A stretch of 64,000 bases of DNA from Anastrepha obliqua (GCF_027943255.1 NC_072896.1:45844501-45908500); one strand, 5' to 3'; numbered from the stretch's first letter, positions 20,164-31,358 are shown. Program-made: numbers and translations. Notes: generated by a model not told the origin, from the letters alone.

Positions 20164-22345
20164 ATATATTTCGCTAATAATAGGATGGAAGTATATAAGA
20201 TCCAGGCATTTTCCCACGACGATCGGTTCCAGGTGTTTCAGTATTGAGAGCAGGAATTAACTGCCCTACTGAAATGCTATAGTTGTCTAAAAAATGTTTC
20301 TGCAAACCCATCATGGAAAGAATAATGAGATGGCGTCTATCGGGGTGCTGTTACTTTGCGTTCAGCGAATTTGACAATGAGTTACGTGGTTTTAACACCA
20401 GTATGGCCAGATTACCATTTTCGTAACTTGATTTGAATGTAAAAACGCACTAAAATGCCCATTTAAAAAAAATGAAACACGAAATTTTTATTGAGTTACT
20501 TTAAGAACTTTGAATGCGTGACAAATTGTCTTTAGAATGTGCGTTTTTTTTTAATAAATGAGTTATGGTTATGTACAATTTAATTTATGAGTTTTTTTTG
20601 TTAAGCGAGACTCTTTTGTTAAGGGAACGACTTTTTTGCTAAATTTGAGGTTATGTAACTATGTACAAAAGGTACTTTTTCTTTTAAAATGTAATATATA
20701 ATATTATTATTGCTTGCTAATAAATAAATAAATTTGTATAAAATTTTCCGAATTAGTGTTTTTTGTAAAAAGAAATGTTTTGCCAAACTAGGCTGTAGAA
20801 AATTCTTAGTTTGCTGGCACTCAACTAGTTATGCAAGAGCCTGTGGATGTGTTGAAAGCTTTCGGTCTACTGGGTGGATAAACTGCTTATACGTATCATT
20901 GTCCAGTTTCACATTATTAAGTAAAATAAATAGACAACAGCCACATGACCAAATGGAAATTGCAAAAAAAAAAAAATAAAAAATAAAATGATTTAATTTA
21001 GAAAAGTTTTCATTCTTTGCAGCAGACAATTTGGAAAGTAATAATTTTTATCTTGCGAACGGAACCTAAAGATGCCCACAACAAAAGAAACATACAACAA
21101 TAACATAAACACAGCAGCAGTCAAGCGACCGCCAGCTTCCCAGCTACTACATCACTTTTTTAAATGCTGCCCCAACGGCTCAATGCCGAGGAAGGAAGCA
21201 GCAAAAGTTGCAGCAACAGCAGCAAACTAAAAGCGGCGTTAACTTTTTCTTAACTGTTTCCTCTGTTTCCGGTGCAAAAGTTTTGTTTCATTTCATTTTC
21301 ATTTTCACTCTTTTCCAAATTTTTTTGTGTTGCCTTTCTTCCGCTGTTTGTTGTGCCTTTTGTTAGTTGGCGAACTTGTTGGCCAAGAAAGAGTTAAATT
21401 TAAGTTTGAATGTGTGCAAATTTATTAATGTGTGAGTGCGAGTGGCTATGTATAAGTACACTCATATGTGTACTATTAACAACACCTTTCCATTTTAGCC
21501 TAGTCTGCATTTCCATTTTACTCTTAGCAAACAACTTTTTGGCTTGACAAGGATTTAGCCAGACCAGCGAGAATGCTCTCAAGTGTTTGTTTGCACTGTT
21601 GCAATATTAATAAAGTTAAAATTTTCAACACAGGATTGGTAAATGTTTCGTAGAATTTTTCCGTAAATACTTATTTACAGCAGTTGCGTAATTACTTTTG
21701 CTATGGTATGAGCATTGCGGGAGTTCAGCAGGAGATGCCAGCAGCGGAAGTGGACATTCCTTAAACTTTCCAAATTTTGCACAACTTTAAAAGGCATATA
21801 TGTATGTATGCACATACATTTTATGCATTAACTTGTCTGCGTATGTTAGTTTGAAAGTATCTGAACGTGCGAACTAAATAGGTCAAACTATTTAATGTTT
21901 GACGGGATTTTAAAACTTTTCTGGGTGGGAAGTTTTTATGCCTGTGCGCTATGGTACACCAAGGTATAGCACATAACGGTTATTTGTATCAACCTAACTC
22001 AAACGAGATGCATCGAAACGCTGATTAGAAGATGTGAGTGGTTAGGAGGAATAGTTAAGTCGAAATATCTCGAGACATAAATCAAGAAAAATGAGATATC
22101 AGACAAGGCCGCAACCAGCTGATCACAAAGGCAGTCAAATTTTTCGGAATAATTCAATTTATTTACATCTATAAACATAGAAAAAACTGACTAACATAGA
22201 AGAAACTATATGATAACAATTTTTTGCAGATTTTTTTGCGAACATGTCTCAAAAAAAAAAAATCTTCCTACTTTTTTGCAATCAACTTTCTGTGGTCACC
22301 TAGCATTGAAAGTCAAAATATTGTATGTATGTTGAAATTATAGTA
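20164..22345. other. 2.2-kb unassigned AT-rich region
   Basis: No transposase, RT or host protein recognised. The 21.06-21.25 kb part has CAG/CAA-rich sequence and 21.78-21.85 kb has CATA microsatellites. This may be non-coding host DNA; I cannot assign it. Confidence 0.4.
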
Positions 22346-22348
22346 GCT

Positions 22349-22813
22349 ACTTCTTCTTCTTGATTGGCGCAATAACCCCTTAAGCGATTTTGTCTAATTT
22401 AACAAAATGTGCCAGTCCTTTCTTTCTCATAATAACCGGGCATATTAGTTGGGCACACCAAGTTAGCGCCAAGTCCCTCTCCACCTGATATTTCCACCAC
22501 AGAACAGGCCTTCATTTTCCTCTGCTACAACCAGCTGGTACCACTTCGAATACTTTTAGAGCCAAAGCGTTTGTATCCGCCCGGACGATATGACCTTGCC
22601 AGCGGAGATGCTGGTTCTTTATTTGCTGCGCTATGTTTATGTCGTCTATTAAGTTCATACAGCTCATAGAGTCTTATAAAGTGTTAGTTCTGTTCGTCGA
22701 GATAGTACTTTACTCTTCAATTGCCTACTTTGGACAAAGTAGCACCTGTTGGCAAGAGATATTTTCCGTTGCATTTCAAGGCTGACAATATTATCGGTGT
22801 TAATGCTGGTTCA
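22349..22813 (-). pseudogene. older RTE-like LINE, minus strand, part 1
   Basis: Its reverse complement matches the minus-strand RTE-like copy at 57.2-57.5 kb: NNNVSHEIHRIISLAHKRYF-type residues read here as a diverged PIILSALKCNGKYLLP, followed by LPRRTKLTLH-like text near 22690-22730. On the plus strand the left end starts with a ttcttcttcttgattggcgc string, the 3' end of this element class with a (GAA)n-type tail. It is interrupted at 22802-22813 by the plus-strand insertion and resumes at 23758. Confidence 0.75.
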
Positions 22814-23745
22814 AAAAAATTCAGCATTTCATCAGGTGTAAAACAAGGCGATTCACTATCAGCGACAATTTTTAATTTATTACTACATGAGGTAGTATGC
22901 AAACTGAAATGTGGCAATTCGATTTTTAATTGCAGCTCGCAAGTGTTAGCTTATGCCGATGACATTGTCGTGATTGCACAGAATGAACATGAGCTTAAGA
23001 AAATTTATATGCGATTGAAAAACACAGCTTTAGAAGTGGGTCTACGGGTAAACATAGATAAAACGAAATATATGCACTTCGCAAAGAAACCGAGTGAAGA
23101 TGCACACATTGAAATAGATGGTGAATGCATACAGAAGGTCGACAAATTTAAATACTTAGGTTTTTTCATCAGCAGTAATTCTGACACTTCCGTGGCAATA
23201 AATGACCGAGTAAGTGCGGCAAATAAAGCATTCTTTGCTCACATAAAATTATTCAAGTCCCGATTGCTATCAAGAGATCAAAAGATGGCAATGTATAAAG
23301 CGCTTATAAGACCCATACTAACATACAGCAGTGAGGTATGGGTACTTAAAACAAAAGACATGGACCAAATACTAAGGTTTGAAAGAAAGATACTGCGAAC
23401 AATATATGGTCCTTCCCGGCGAGATGACGGAACGTATCGGATAAGATACAATCATGAGCTAGACACATTGATACGTAATGGAAACGCAATACGCTTTATA
23501 AAAAGTCAACGAATCAGATGGCTGGGGCACATGTACCGAATGCCCAAATGGAGAGCTGCCAATATAGCGTTCCATAGACAACCAATTTGACGGAGATGTC
23601 GAGGGAGACCAAACAAACGCTGGGTAGATGAGGTCACAGCCGACCTGCAGAAAATGGGTATCACAAACTGGAAAGGAGTAGTAGAGAATCGATCGGAGTG
23701 GAGAACCGTAGTTGTGGAAGCAATGGTCTGCACAAGACTGTAATG
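22814..23745 (+). pseudogene. RTE-like reverse transcriptase C-terminal half
   Basis: Although a Met codon at 22721 opens a 289-codon frame, its first 31 residues are antisense sequence of the host RTE-like copy and not genuine protein. The element begins at codon 32 of that frame. What remains is motifs B-E of the RT palm, the thumb and the C-terminal GRPxxRW segment. The YADD catalytic pair is intact. The motif A Asp lies in the missing 5' part, so the protein cannot be active. Confidence 0.85.
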
Positions 23746-23757
23746 CTAATGATGATG
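22814..23757 (+). mobile_element. 5'-truncated RTE-like LINE inserted in an older RTE-like copy
   Basis: A 944-bp insertion flanked by a perfect 12-bp direct repeat, aatgctggttca (22802-22813 and 23758-23769). The coding frame runs from the first base (KKFSISSGVKQGDSLSATIF) through the RT catalytic box LAYADDIVVIA (YADD at 22952-22963), CIQKVDKFKYLGFFISSNSD, the thumb MYKALIRPILTYSSEVWVLK and the RQRIRWLGHMYRM-type C-terminal motif. There is one in-frame TGA at 23588-23590, after which the frame continues (RRCRGRPNKRWVDEVTADLQ) to a stop at 23743. The 3' end is a short TGATGATGA repeat rather than poly(A), as I recall for RTE-clade elements. 5' truncation removed endonuclease and the N-terminal RT. 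Confidence 0.9.
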
Positions 23758-23985
23758 AATGCTGGTTCACAAATAAACGAAGAAATCATATCTGCGAACA
23801 GTGCCGATGGCGAAGTGTTCCGACTGTTTGGTTGCTGATAGGAGATTCTTCGTTTTGTTCTCGTTCACTACTAAACCCATTCGCTTTGCTTCTTTATCCA
23901 GGTTAGAAAAGGCAGAACTAGCATCGCGATTGTTCGACCGATGACGTCAATATCTTCCGGATACGCGTACAACCTTTTTTCTTGA
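23758..23985 (-). pseudogene. older RTE-like LINE, minus strand, part 2
   Basis: Continues part 1 across the insertion. The plus-strand text (gctggttcacaaataaacga, gaacagtgccg, cgttttgttctcgttcacta, aacccattcgctttgcttct) parallels the 57.34-57.55 kb RTE-like copy. Read on the minus strand this is the region around MGLVVNEDKT, in which KAKRMGLVVNENKTK-like residues precede the YLL block. It ends near gacgtcaatatcttccggat, the antisense of the DDIDVI-type RT motif. Confidence 0.7.
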
Positions 23986-23989
23986 AAAC

Positions 23990-25060
23990 AACTTCTACAT
24001 GTCTTTGAAAATGATTTTATGTGAGATTCCGTCACAGTACTCCCCAACCAAGTTTTAACTCTTCTTGGGTGCTGAAATAACCTTCCGCTCTAACTTTAGT
24101 GCACGGAATTGGAAAGAAAATTGCACTCACTTGCCTGTTTTTTGCATGAACTTCCGTTTTCTAGATTTATACTTTTTCATTTTGGACAAACATTGTACCA
24201 CAATTCTGTTTCATTCTCTATACCCTTCAAATTATAATATAAAAAAAAACATTTTTTTTTTCAAAAACATTATGCATCTCTTTGCGATATTTTTTTTTTA
24301 AGGAAAAAATTAATTTAGCACTGCAAAGTTTTTTCTATCTTTTAATGAACATTTAAAAAGTATAAACAATTTTTGTACTGGTTAAAATAATTAGTAGAGC
24401 GCTGCAACGCTGAAGTTTCCAACTGGCGTACAAGATGCAGCTCGTAATTATTATCTGAAGCAAAAAATTCAAATAGATTTCTAATTATCATGATTTTTTA
24501 TTCTAGATGAACTAAGAAAACTGAGAGAAATTCCAAAATTTCAACTTTCTGGAGGTTAAAAAAAAATGCCTTTCTATAAAAAAAAATTCACTTCAACTTG
24601 GTATAAAAATCTTGAAACATTTTTTTTTATCTATTTTGTTAGTTCAAATAAAAGAGAATTTATTACTGAAGGGAACAAGCTATGATTCATTTCAAAAGGT
24701 TCATTAGCTTTTTCTCATTCATGTACGCCAATTCAAAGAAACCATAAAAATGAAAAGTCGAGAAAAGAAGATAAAGTTTGTACTATAGCTGTCCGGTCAC
24801 AGCGTAACTACCTAACGCTCGCCTACCTTTGGCTTGTAAGGCTCTGTAACTTTGTGTGAATATTCTGAAATATATTAGGAATCGCTTAAAACGAAAAAAA
24901 AAAATTGATTTTTTTGACCTTATAAACCAGGCTCCCCCCTTAAAGAAAAATATATTCAACTATGTAGTAGTTCTTTTTTAATAATCGACTGTAATGTCAA
25001 ATTAAGAATAACTTTTAACTCTATTCCAGTTGAATGCTGTGAAATAGTTTTACCTAAACA
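23990..25060. other. AT-rich spacer without recognisable gene
   Basis: A/T homopolymer runs and short frames only. No transposon terminus or protein motif supported. Confidence 0.4.
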
Positions 25061-25066
25061 AATTAC

Positions 25067-25240
25067 GAACTTCGCAAATGGCAGCGGATCGGCTATATAC
25101 TGCGCAAAACCCTGGACGACATCACAACAGCTGCGTTGAATTGGGATCGCCAAGGCAGTCGGAGGCGCGGGAGAGCAGCCAACATCTGGTTGCGACAGGT
25201 GAATGCAGAAGTGCAGAAAAAAGGTTATTTGTGGAGATAA
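25067..25240 (+). pseudogene. LINE ORF2 C-terminal tail fragment
   Basis: A 58-codon plus-strand frame reads ELRKWQRIGYILRKTLDDIT, TAALNWDRQG, SRRRGRAANIWLRQVNAEVQ, KKGYLWR, then a stop. This is the C-terminal end found after the RT thumb in several LINE clades (RWxGHxLRK, LxWxxQGxRxxGRPxxTWRRxVxxE, W). The exact clade is not determined. It is only the last ~60 residues, and both flanks are unrelated. Confidence 0.7.
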
Positions 25241-25330
25241 ATAAAATTTCAAGTTTCAAATAAATCAGATTATAATTTGTTTGCTAAAAACTTATGTTCC
25301 ACTTAGAAACCACGGAAAAATATATATATA

Positions 25331-26595
25331 TTGGGTATGGGTATAAGATTCCGTGCTTTCGTAGCCAAAGTTGCGAATTATTTAAACAAATAAATTATAC
25401 ATGATATTACAATATTACATATACAATGTGGAGTATGTTCCATTGAAAGCTACAACCTTACTCCATCTTCCAGGCAGTTTAGGGATTCCTCCGACGAAAA
25501 ATTTGAGTTCTTTTGACTTGATCCCTTCATTGAGCCAGTTTGCGATGGTCTCGTAAGAAGTGAACTGCGCTCCAATAAGGCCTGACTCCATTGATTGGTA
25601 ATCGAAAGAGATGGTAATCCGAAGATGCAAGGTCTGGGGAATACGGCGGGTGGGCCAAGATTTCCTAATTTAGTCCTTCTAAATATTTCTGGACCGATTT
25701 AGCAACGTGTGGCTTGGAGTTGTCATGCAACAAAATCACTTTACCATGCCCACCGTCCCATTGCTAGATTCAAACACATTAGCTGCAGTCGGCAACGATC
25801 GCCAGTGATGGTTTCAGATGATTTAAGCAGGTCATAATAGATGACACCCTTCTGATCCGACCAAATGCAGAACATAACCTTTGAAGCAAGAATTTTTTTT
25901 TCGCTGTTGATGGATCTGGTTCACTTGGCAGGCTACAACATTTTCGACGCTTAGGGTTATCATAAAAGGTCTACTTTTCATCGCCAGTGACGTTGCGATG
26001 CAGAAAACCTTTTCCTTTCTGCCGTGCGAGAAGTATCTCACGCGTCACCAAACGTCTCTCGATTTCCCTCTCCTTCAATTGACAGGGCCATCGTGTGCAA
26101 ACGTTTACCGACGGTTCGACGGTTGATCTCTCAACATTAAACTCTTTAGACATATCAACAACGTTCGACATGCGTCTTCATCCAATGATTTTTGTACTTG
26201 AGTATATTCGAATTTCACATTTTTCGGTGTCCCTTCGCGATCTTTATCACTAGCGTCGAAATGGCCACTTTGGAAGCGTCGAAGCCACTCTTTACAAGTT
26301 GTATTTGATTGAGCGTGACTATCGTAAATATTAATCAACATACGACACGTTTCAGATGCACTTTTCTTTAAATAGTAAAAATGAAGCTTGACTTCCCGCA
26401 AATGCTGTTTTTTCGTGATGAACGTAGACATTTTTGACGTCAGACAAAAGAGGGTCTTTACGCTTGAAACGATTGTCAACTGCTGCGATCGAAAGCTCAC
26501 ATATACACTGGACATTAGCAGTATATTACTAGAGCGGACTCAAAAATAGTATGAGCAGCGACACCCCTTTTACGAGGGCGGGAACTTATTACCAA
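25331..26595 (-). mobile_element. mariner element (family M1), near full length, degenerate
   Basis: Minus-strand sister of the 6.5-kb element. The terminal repeat at the low-coordinate end is TTGGGTATGGGTATAAGATT preceded by TA (25329-25330). The other end matches after a short gap (rc TTGGTAATAAGTTCCCG). Coding pieces: MSTFITKKQHLREVKLHFYY (26428), FQSGHFDASDKDREGTPKN, the GFLHRNVTGDEK block (first Asp, followed by a stop for Trp), VILLHDNSKPHVAKSVQKYL (second Asp), HPPYSPDLASSDYHLF (third Asp, 34 residues on) and WLNEGIKSKELKFFVGGIPK. All three catalytic Asp codons survive, but several stops and frameshifts make it inactive. Confidence 0.88.
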
Positions 26596-26774
26596 GACGT
26601 GGTATTAGGAGAAATGGTCGTCGTCTAGAGGCGTCTATTAGAAGGGGTTACACTTTCTACATATATAGTATTTATATACAGGAGACACTGGGTCATAGCT
26701 TCTACATATTTCACTCAAGAAAACTATTCTGTTGAAAGAATTGAAGTAGAGTGGATTGTGAGTGGAATTCAATG

Positions 26775-27389
26775 TCTCATACAACGCGATGAAATCTCTA
26801 CATACACCAGTGTTCACAATAATAGTAGCGCGATACATTGCAAAGGTTTGACTATTTATTTATTTTTATTGAATTGTTTTTTATTTTATTATATAAAATA
26901 TAGTTTATACTAGAACAAAAACCATATGAAGTCAAGTTTCAAATCTTATTTAAAACTTAAAAGAATTCAACAAACTTTTTTCATTGCTTGAAGCTTTTCT
27001 ATTAGAACTTGTAGCAAAATATCTAGTATGCAATTTCATAGCTCATTGAATTTTGGTATAATTTCATGCAAGTTGGGAGTAGCTCGAAAAGCGCGCTGAT
27101 TTTTGACAATTGTTTTTGCTGGCTATGCATTTCTTGTGCATTTTCTCCATATAAAAAAATTCGTACATTCGTCAATTTTGATCAAAAAATTTTTGAATAT
27201 TTTAAAATTGTTTACAAAAAAAAAGAAACTTTGGGTTATATGGTTTTTGTTGTAGTATAAACCAATTTTTTATAATAAAATAAAAAACAATTAAATAAAA
27301 ATAAATAAATGGGGAAAACTTTGCAATATGTTACACTACTATTATTGTGAACACTGGTGTATATAGGGGTTTCATAGCGTTGTATGAGA
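26775..27389. mobile_element. long-TIR MITE (~150-bp arms)
   Basis: Inverted arms 26775-26928 and 27236-27389. The outer part reads tctcatacaacgc, then TACACCAGTGTTCACAATAA, then a cattgcaaag stretch. The inner part reads ttgttttttattttattata and actagaacaaaaaccatat in both orientations, with some mismatches. The CACCAGTGTTC ends are preceded by TA. The centre (~300 bp) has no ORF of interest. The inner arm sequence matches the 5' flank of the DD37D transposon at 35.64-36.10 kb, so it may be a non-autonomous relative. A further diverged terminal repeat lies just outside at 27437-27482. Confidence 0.8.
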
Positions 27390-27436
27390 TCTTAAAAAAA
27401 AGTAAAAAAAAAATTAAAAATAAATAAGCATTCAAA

Positions 27437-27482
27437 ACTTGCAATATGTCGCGCTGCTATTATTCTGAGCACAGCTGCATTT
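27437..27482 (-). repeat. solitary MITE terminal repeat
   Basis: Reverse complement begins atgcagctgtgctcagaata and continues atagcagcgcgacatattgc. It is a diverged version of the terminal repeat of the 26.8-27.4 kb MITE (caccagtgttcacaataata). No partner repeat found nearby, so it is probably an older broken element. Confidence 0.55.
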
Positions 27483-27489
27483 ATATTTT

Positions 27490-28129
27490 TTTTCTTCTTA
27501 AAATTAACCGGCTGCGCGCAGCAGTGCTAATATTATGCAAATTAGAAAAATAACAATAATTGTATAAATTATTATTTACGTAGGTACATTTCACAATTTC
27601 GACGCACAATTGCTTCAACCAACAATGAATTTAGTTACTAAGCAAATACCAATTAAATTTATACGCCAATTAACAATGATTTATTCAACAAATATTATTG
27701 TGAAAACAGTAAAAAAAAATCAAATATATGTTTGTATGTGCCTTGACTATGTGCTGTGTGTGCGTGAAATGGGTATCCCCTCCGTACTCGTAACATTTAT
27801 TTAATTTATTTGCCCGGCGGGACACAAATTTGTTAAAATTCAACTTTACTTTTCATTTCAACACCCCAAACCTCCATAAACCCAAATGCTGCAATTCCAA
27901 CCGTTTGATTCGTCGTAGGTATTAGCATCATTGTGTGCTCATTAAATGAAATGGAAATCCTTTTGTCAAAATACACCTACCCACACCTTATATGTACTCG
28001 TATTAGACATTTCATCGGCAGCGCAAGGTTGAAACAGGAAACAGATCATTTATCACCACGATTGCCTTGTGTGGGAGGGAAGTATTCATCGCTTCGGTAT
28101 AAATCGAGTGGTTCACATGACTGACATTT
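27490..28129. other. unassigned sequence left of the R1-clade LINE
   Basis: AT-rich with no recognisable gene. It ends in the first copy of the 10-bp target duplication of the LINE. Confidence 0.4.
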
Positions 28130-28139
28130 GCATGAATGT

Positions 28140-28406
28140 TTTTTTTTTTTTTTTTTTTTTGTTAACGAAGGGGGAATCTTTCATAGATACCGTCAACTTA
28201 GACGGCATGCACGATTCATACTGCTCGCTAAAGGTACACCTCATTCGGGACCACGCACAGTCAGTAATTTTCATACTGTCTGGACTTGCAAAGCAGTACA
28301 CCTACGTACTAAACCCTTGAACTCCGTCTCCTCCACCACTCTCCCTGCGGGACTGCTTCAACGTACTACTTCGCAGGGCTGGTTAGCTATATAGCTTCGT
28401 CAATGT
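28140..28406 (-). other. 3' UTR and poly(A) tail of R1-clade LINE
   Basis: About 245 bp of unique 3' UTR after the ORF2 stop, then ~21 A on the element strand. No AATAAA signal is seen close to the tail. R1-type elements often lack one. The tail joins the target duplication directly. Confidence 0.8.
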
Positions 28407-31358
28407 CTATCGGTTAATGCGTCTCATTTGCTCAATGTATCTGAGTTCCTTTTGAACTCTAGTAGCGTATGCAGCTATCTCCTCCCACTTTTCTTCCGAT
28501 TGCAACATGAACTCGACTACGTCAGTTGCATTTGGAATTATTCTTCCTGTTCTAAAGCGTGGGCAGTGGAAACTGGCATGTTCCACGTCTTCTTCTACAT
28601 TGATGCACACAGGGCAGAAGGGGCTGTCATCGTGCCCGAACCTATGCAGATATTTCCTAAAGCCTCCATGTCCAGAAAGGAACTGTGTTACATGGTAGGT
28701 TGTATCTCCGAAACTCCGATTTAGCCATGGTCGCAAATCGGGAATCAGTTTATAGGTCCATCGCCCTTTACTGGAGGTATTCCATCGGTCTTGCCACCTT
28801 GCTAGTGACACAAGCCGCTCTTCTTCTCTCACCGTTTTTTTATTTATTTCGGCATCCGCTGCACACCTGTCATAGACTCGCTTCATTTCACTCGCGAGAA
28901 TGTCCGCTGGTATCATACCAGCTATGACAAACGCCGCGTCATCCGATATTGTTCTGTAGCCGCAACATGCCCTTAGGGCACTTAGCCTATATACAGACAA
29001 TAGCTTCCTTTTGTTATCCTTCAGTTCCGCCGCATTTGCCCAAACTGGGGCTGCATACAGGAGAACTGAAGTGGCCACATTTGCAAGCAAGTTCCTTCTA
29101 GTTGACTTAGGACCCCCTATGTTAGGTAGGATCCTTGAGAGTGCCGCTTGTATGCTAGCAGTTTTCTCTACCACGTAGTCAATATGGGCCTTAAAATTTA
29201 ACCTACAATCTATCATAACTCCTAGGTATTTCAGAGCCGGTTGTGAGTGAACAATTTGCTCTCCCACTATGATTCTCATCTGCTCGACTTTTTTCCGACT
29301 TGTTATCAGAACCGTCTCCGTTTTTTGCTCTGCCAATTTGAGTCCCGCCTGTTCGAGCCAATCTTTCACTTGTTTTATCGCTCCATTCGTGATCTGTTCC
29401 ACTTCCTGTATGTGCTTAGCCACCGTCACTATCGCTATATCATCCGCAAAGCCTATTATTCTTACCTCTCTGGATACCGGTAAGCGAAGGACTTTGTCGT
29501 ACATGATATTCCAGAGTACAGGACCTAGGACCGATCCCTGCGGCACGCCAGCAGTAATTTTGTACGTCTTTGTTCCAGCACTGCTCTCATACCTCAGTTG
29601 TCTATCAGAGAAGTAACTCCTTAGTATCCTGAGAAGATACGGCGGAATGCCAATTTCGTGCAGGCTATTCAGAATGTGCGACCAGCTTGCCGAGTTAAAG
29701 GCGTTTTTGACATCTAATGTGGTTACAGCACAGTATTCCTTGGTGCCCCAACGCCACCGCTTTCCTTCTATAGCCTTAATAGCCGCTTTGACAACCGTAG
29801 TGACTGCGTCAATCGTCGAACGGTTTTTCCGGAAGCCAAACTGCATTGTACTCAATGCTCCCTTCTCCTCTAGTATAGGCAATAGTCTATTGCAAATAAT
29901 ACGTTCGAGTATTTTGCCCGTTGTGTCCAGTAAGCAAATCGGCCGGTACGAGGACGGATCATCGGCTGTTCCTTTTCCTTTTGGAATCAACACAAGTCGT
30001 TGCAATTTCCACTGTGTAGGGAAAACACCTTCGTCTAGGCATTTTTGTAGTACCGCAACAAATATTTCGGGACGCAAGCGGATAGCCGCCTTAAGGGCTA
30101 CATTTGGTATGCCATCCGGCCCCGGTGCTTTTCGGTCGCCGATTTTCTTGCACGCTTCCATTATCTCTATTGCGGATACGACTGGAATCTGTTGGGTGTT
30201 TACGGTATCAGCAGATTCTAATCTATCTATACTTGGTCCCTGGGGAAATAGCGTCACTACAATTCGATTAAGAATAACTGGGCATACCACTGATGGAGCT
30301 CGTTGTCCCGCCAGTTTCTTTAGCACCATTTTGTATGCAGTACCCCATGGGTTTATGTCCGCATCGTTGCAAAGTTGTTTAAAGCTCTCGACTTTACTTT
30401 TTTTAATCGCTTCTTGTAGTGCTTTCCTTGCCTTTCGAAAGTGCGCTAGCACCGTTTCATAGCAAGCTCTGCCCCTGGACCTTTGCATTTTACGCCGCGC
30501 TTGCAGGCAGGTCCGTCTCAGTTGCGCTATCTCTTCAGTCCACCAATAGCAGGGCGCTCCTTGTCGATTTGTCCTTCTTATTGGCATTGCCGCATCGCAA
30601 GCTTTAGACAAAATGCTCTTTAGTTGTCGAGCTTGCTCACTTGCTGTACCTCGCTCTAAACTTTGGTCGTTTAGGGCGTACCCAAAGGTCTCGGTGTCCA
30701 TCTTCCTGTCATTCCACCTTGGTCCTACTGGCTTAGTTGTGCGTAATCTTTTATTCTTTGCCAGTTCGAATATAATTGCTTGGTGGTCGCTGTGAGTGAA
30801 TTCCTCACTTACTCGCCACTTGATTTTCTGCAAAAATGAGCTGCTGACAAGTGTTAGGTCAATAATAGATCCCGTACCGGCCTTGCGGTATGTAAGCGCG
30901 CGTCCATTATTTGCGATACTAATGTCTACTTTCGCAATGGCTTCTAGCAGGCTACGTCCTCTGGCGTTGGTAAGTCTACTGCCCCACTCGGTAGCCCATG
31001 CATTGAAATCACCGCCAATTACTACTGGCGACCTAACTTCGACGTCCCGCATGAGGTCGTCCAGAAACTTTTCGAAGCGCTCTCGCGTCCATCTAGGCGG
31101 GGCATAGCAGCTATACATATAAGTGTTGTCCACTTTAGCTCTTACGAAGCCCTCGACTTGATCATAAATCTCTTGGAGAGGGTGTTTGCGCGTCCAAATG
31201 ACAGTTTCCATGTCTTTGCTGCAACACCATCTAGCGTCCTTTTTAACCCTAAAGGGGTCGCATATTAGGGCTACCTCTGCTCTCTGTTCTATTGCCATCT
31301 GAGTAAGCAGGTCTTGCGCTGCTTCGCAGTGGTTTAAGTTAATCTGGATAACTCTCAT
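28407..31358 (-). CDS. ORF2 (endonuclease-reverse transcriptase) of R1-clade LINE
   Basis: The frame is open from 31397 (996 codons), but homology begins at Met14 (MRVIQINLNHC), whose ATG at 31358 overlaps the ORF1 TGA; I prefer that start (983 codons). Numbering from 31397: endonuclease ~14-225 with GGDFNAW (128-134) and SDHQAI (203-208). The RT has GPDGIP (426-431), YRPICLL (484-490), LDVKNAF (561-567, first Asp), GVPQGSVLGP (617-626), FADD (650-653, catalytic pair) and ALKYLGVMID (721-730). The C-terminal zinc finger is C928/C931/H940/C945. It nicks the target and copies element RNA by target-primed reverse transcription in the nucleus. No missing key residue seen. Confidence 0.94.
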   Translation of the reverse strand: MRVIQINLNHCEAAQDLLTQMAIEQRAEVALICDPFRVKKDARWCCSKDMETVIWTRKHPLQEIYDQVEGFVRAKVDNTYMYSCYAPPRWTRERFEKFLDDLMRDVEVRSPVVIGGDFNAWATEWGSRLTNARGRSLLEAIAKVDISIANNGRALTYRKAGTGSIIDLTLVSSSFLQKIKWRVSEEFTHSDHQAIIFELAKNKRLRTTKPVGPRWNDRKMDTETFGYALNDQSLERGTASEQARQLKSILSKACDAAMPIRRTNRQGAPCYWWTEEIAQLRRTCLQARRKMQRSRGRACYETVLAHFRKARKALQEAIKKSKVESFKQLCNDADINPWGTAYKMVLKKLAGQRAPSVVCPVILNRIVVTLFPQGPSIDRLESADTVNTQQIPVVSAIEIMEACKKIGDRKAPGPDGIPNVALKAAIRLRPEIFVAVLQKCLDEGVFPTQWKLQRLVLIPKGKGTADDPSSYRPICLLDTTGKILERIICNRLLPILEEKGALSTMQFGFRKNRSTIDAVTTVVKAAIKAIEGKRWRWGTKEYCAVTTLDVKNAFNSASWSHILNSLHEIGIPPYLLRILRSYFSDRQLRYESSAGTKTYKITAGVPQGSVLGPVLWNIMYDKVLRLPVSREVRIIGFADDIAIVTVAKHIQEVEQITNGAIKQVKDWLEQAGLKLAEQKTETVLITSRKKVEQMRIIVGEQIVHSQPALKYLGVMIDCRLNFKAHIDYVVEKTASIQAALSRILPNIGGPKSTRRNLLANVATSVLLYAAPVWANAAELKDNKRKLLSVYRLSALRACCGYRTISDDAAFVIAGMIPADILASEMKRVYDRCAADAEINKKTVREEERLVSLARWQDRWNTSSKGRWTYKLIPDLRPWLNRSFGDTTYHVTQFLSGHGGFRKYLHRFGHDDSPFCPVCINVEEDVEHASFHCPRFRTGRIIPNATDVVEFMLQSEEKWEEIAAYATRVQKELRYIEQMRRINR

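Noticed and set aside
22721..22813. N-terminal 31 residues of the 289-codon RT ORF
   Set aside because: Antisense sequence of the older RTE-like copy. The 12-bp target duplication shows the real element begins at 22814.
29647..30462. 271-codon plus-strand ORF opposite the R1-clade LINE ORF2
   Set aside because: Antisense shadow of an intact RT frame. It has no family motif, and the minus frame carries all catalytic blocks.
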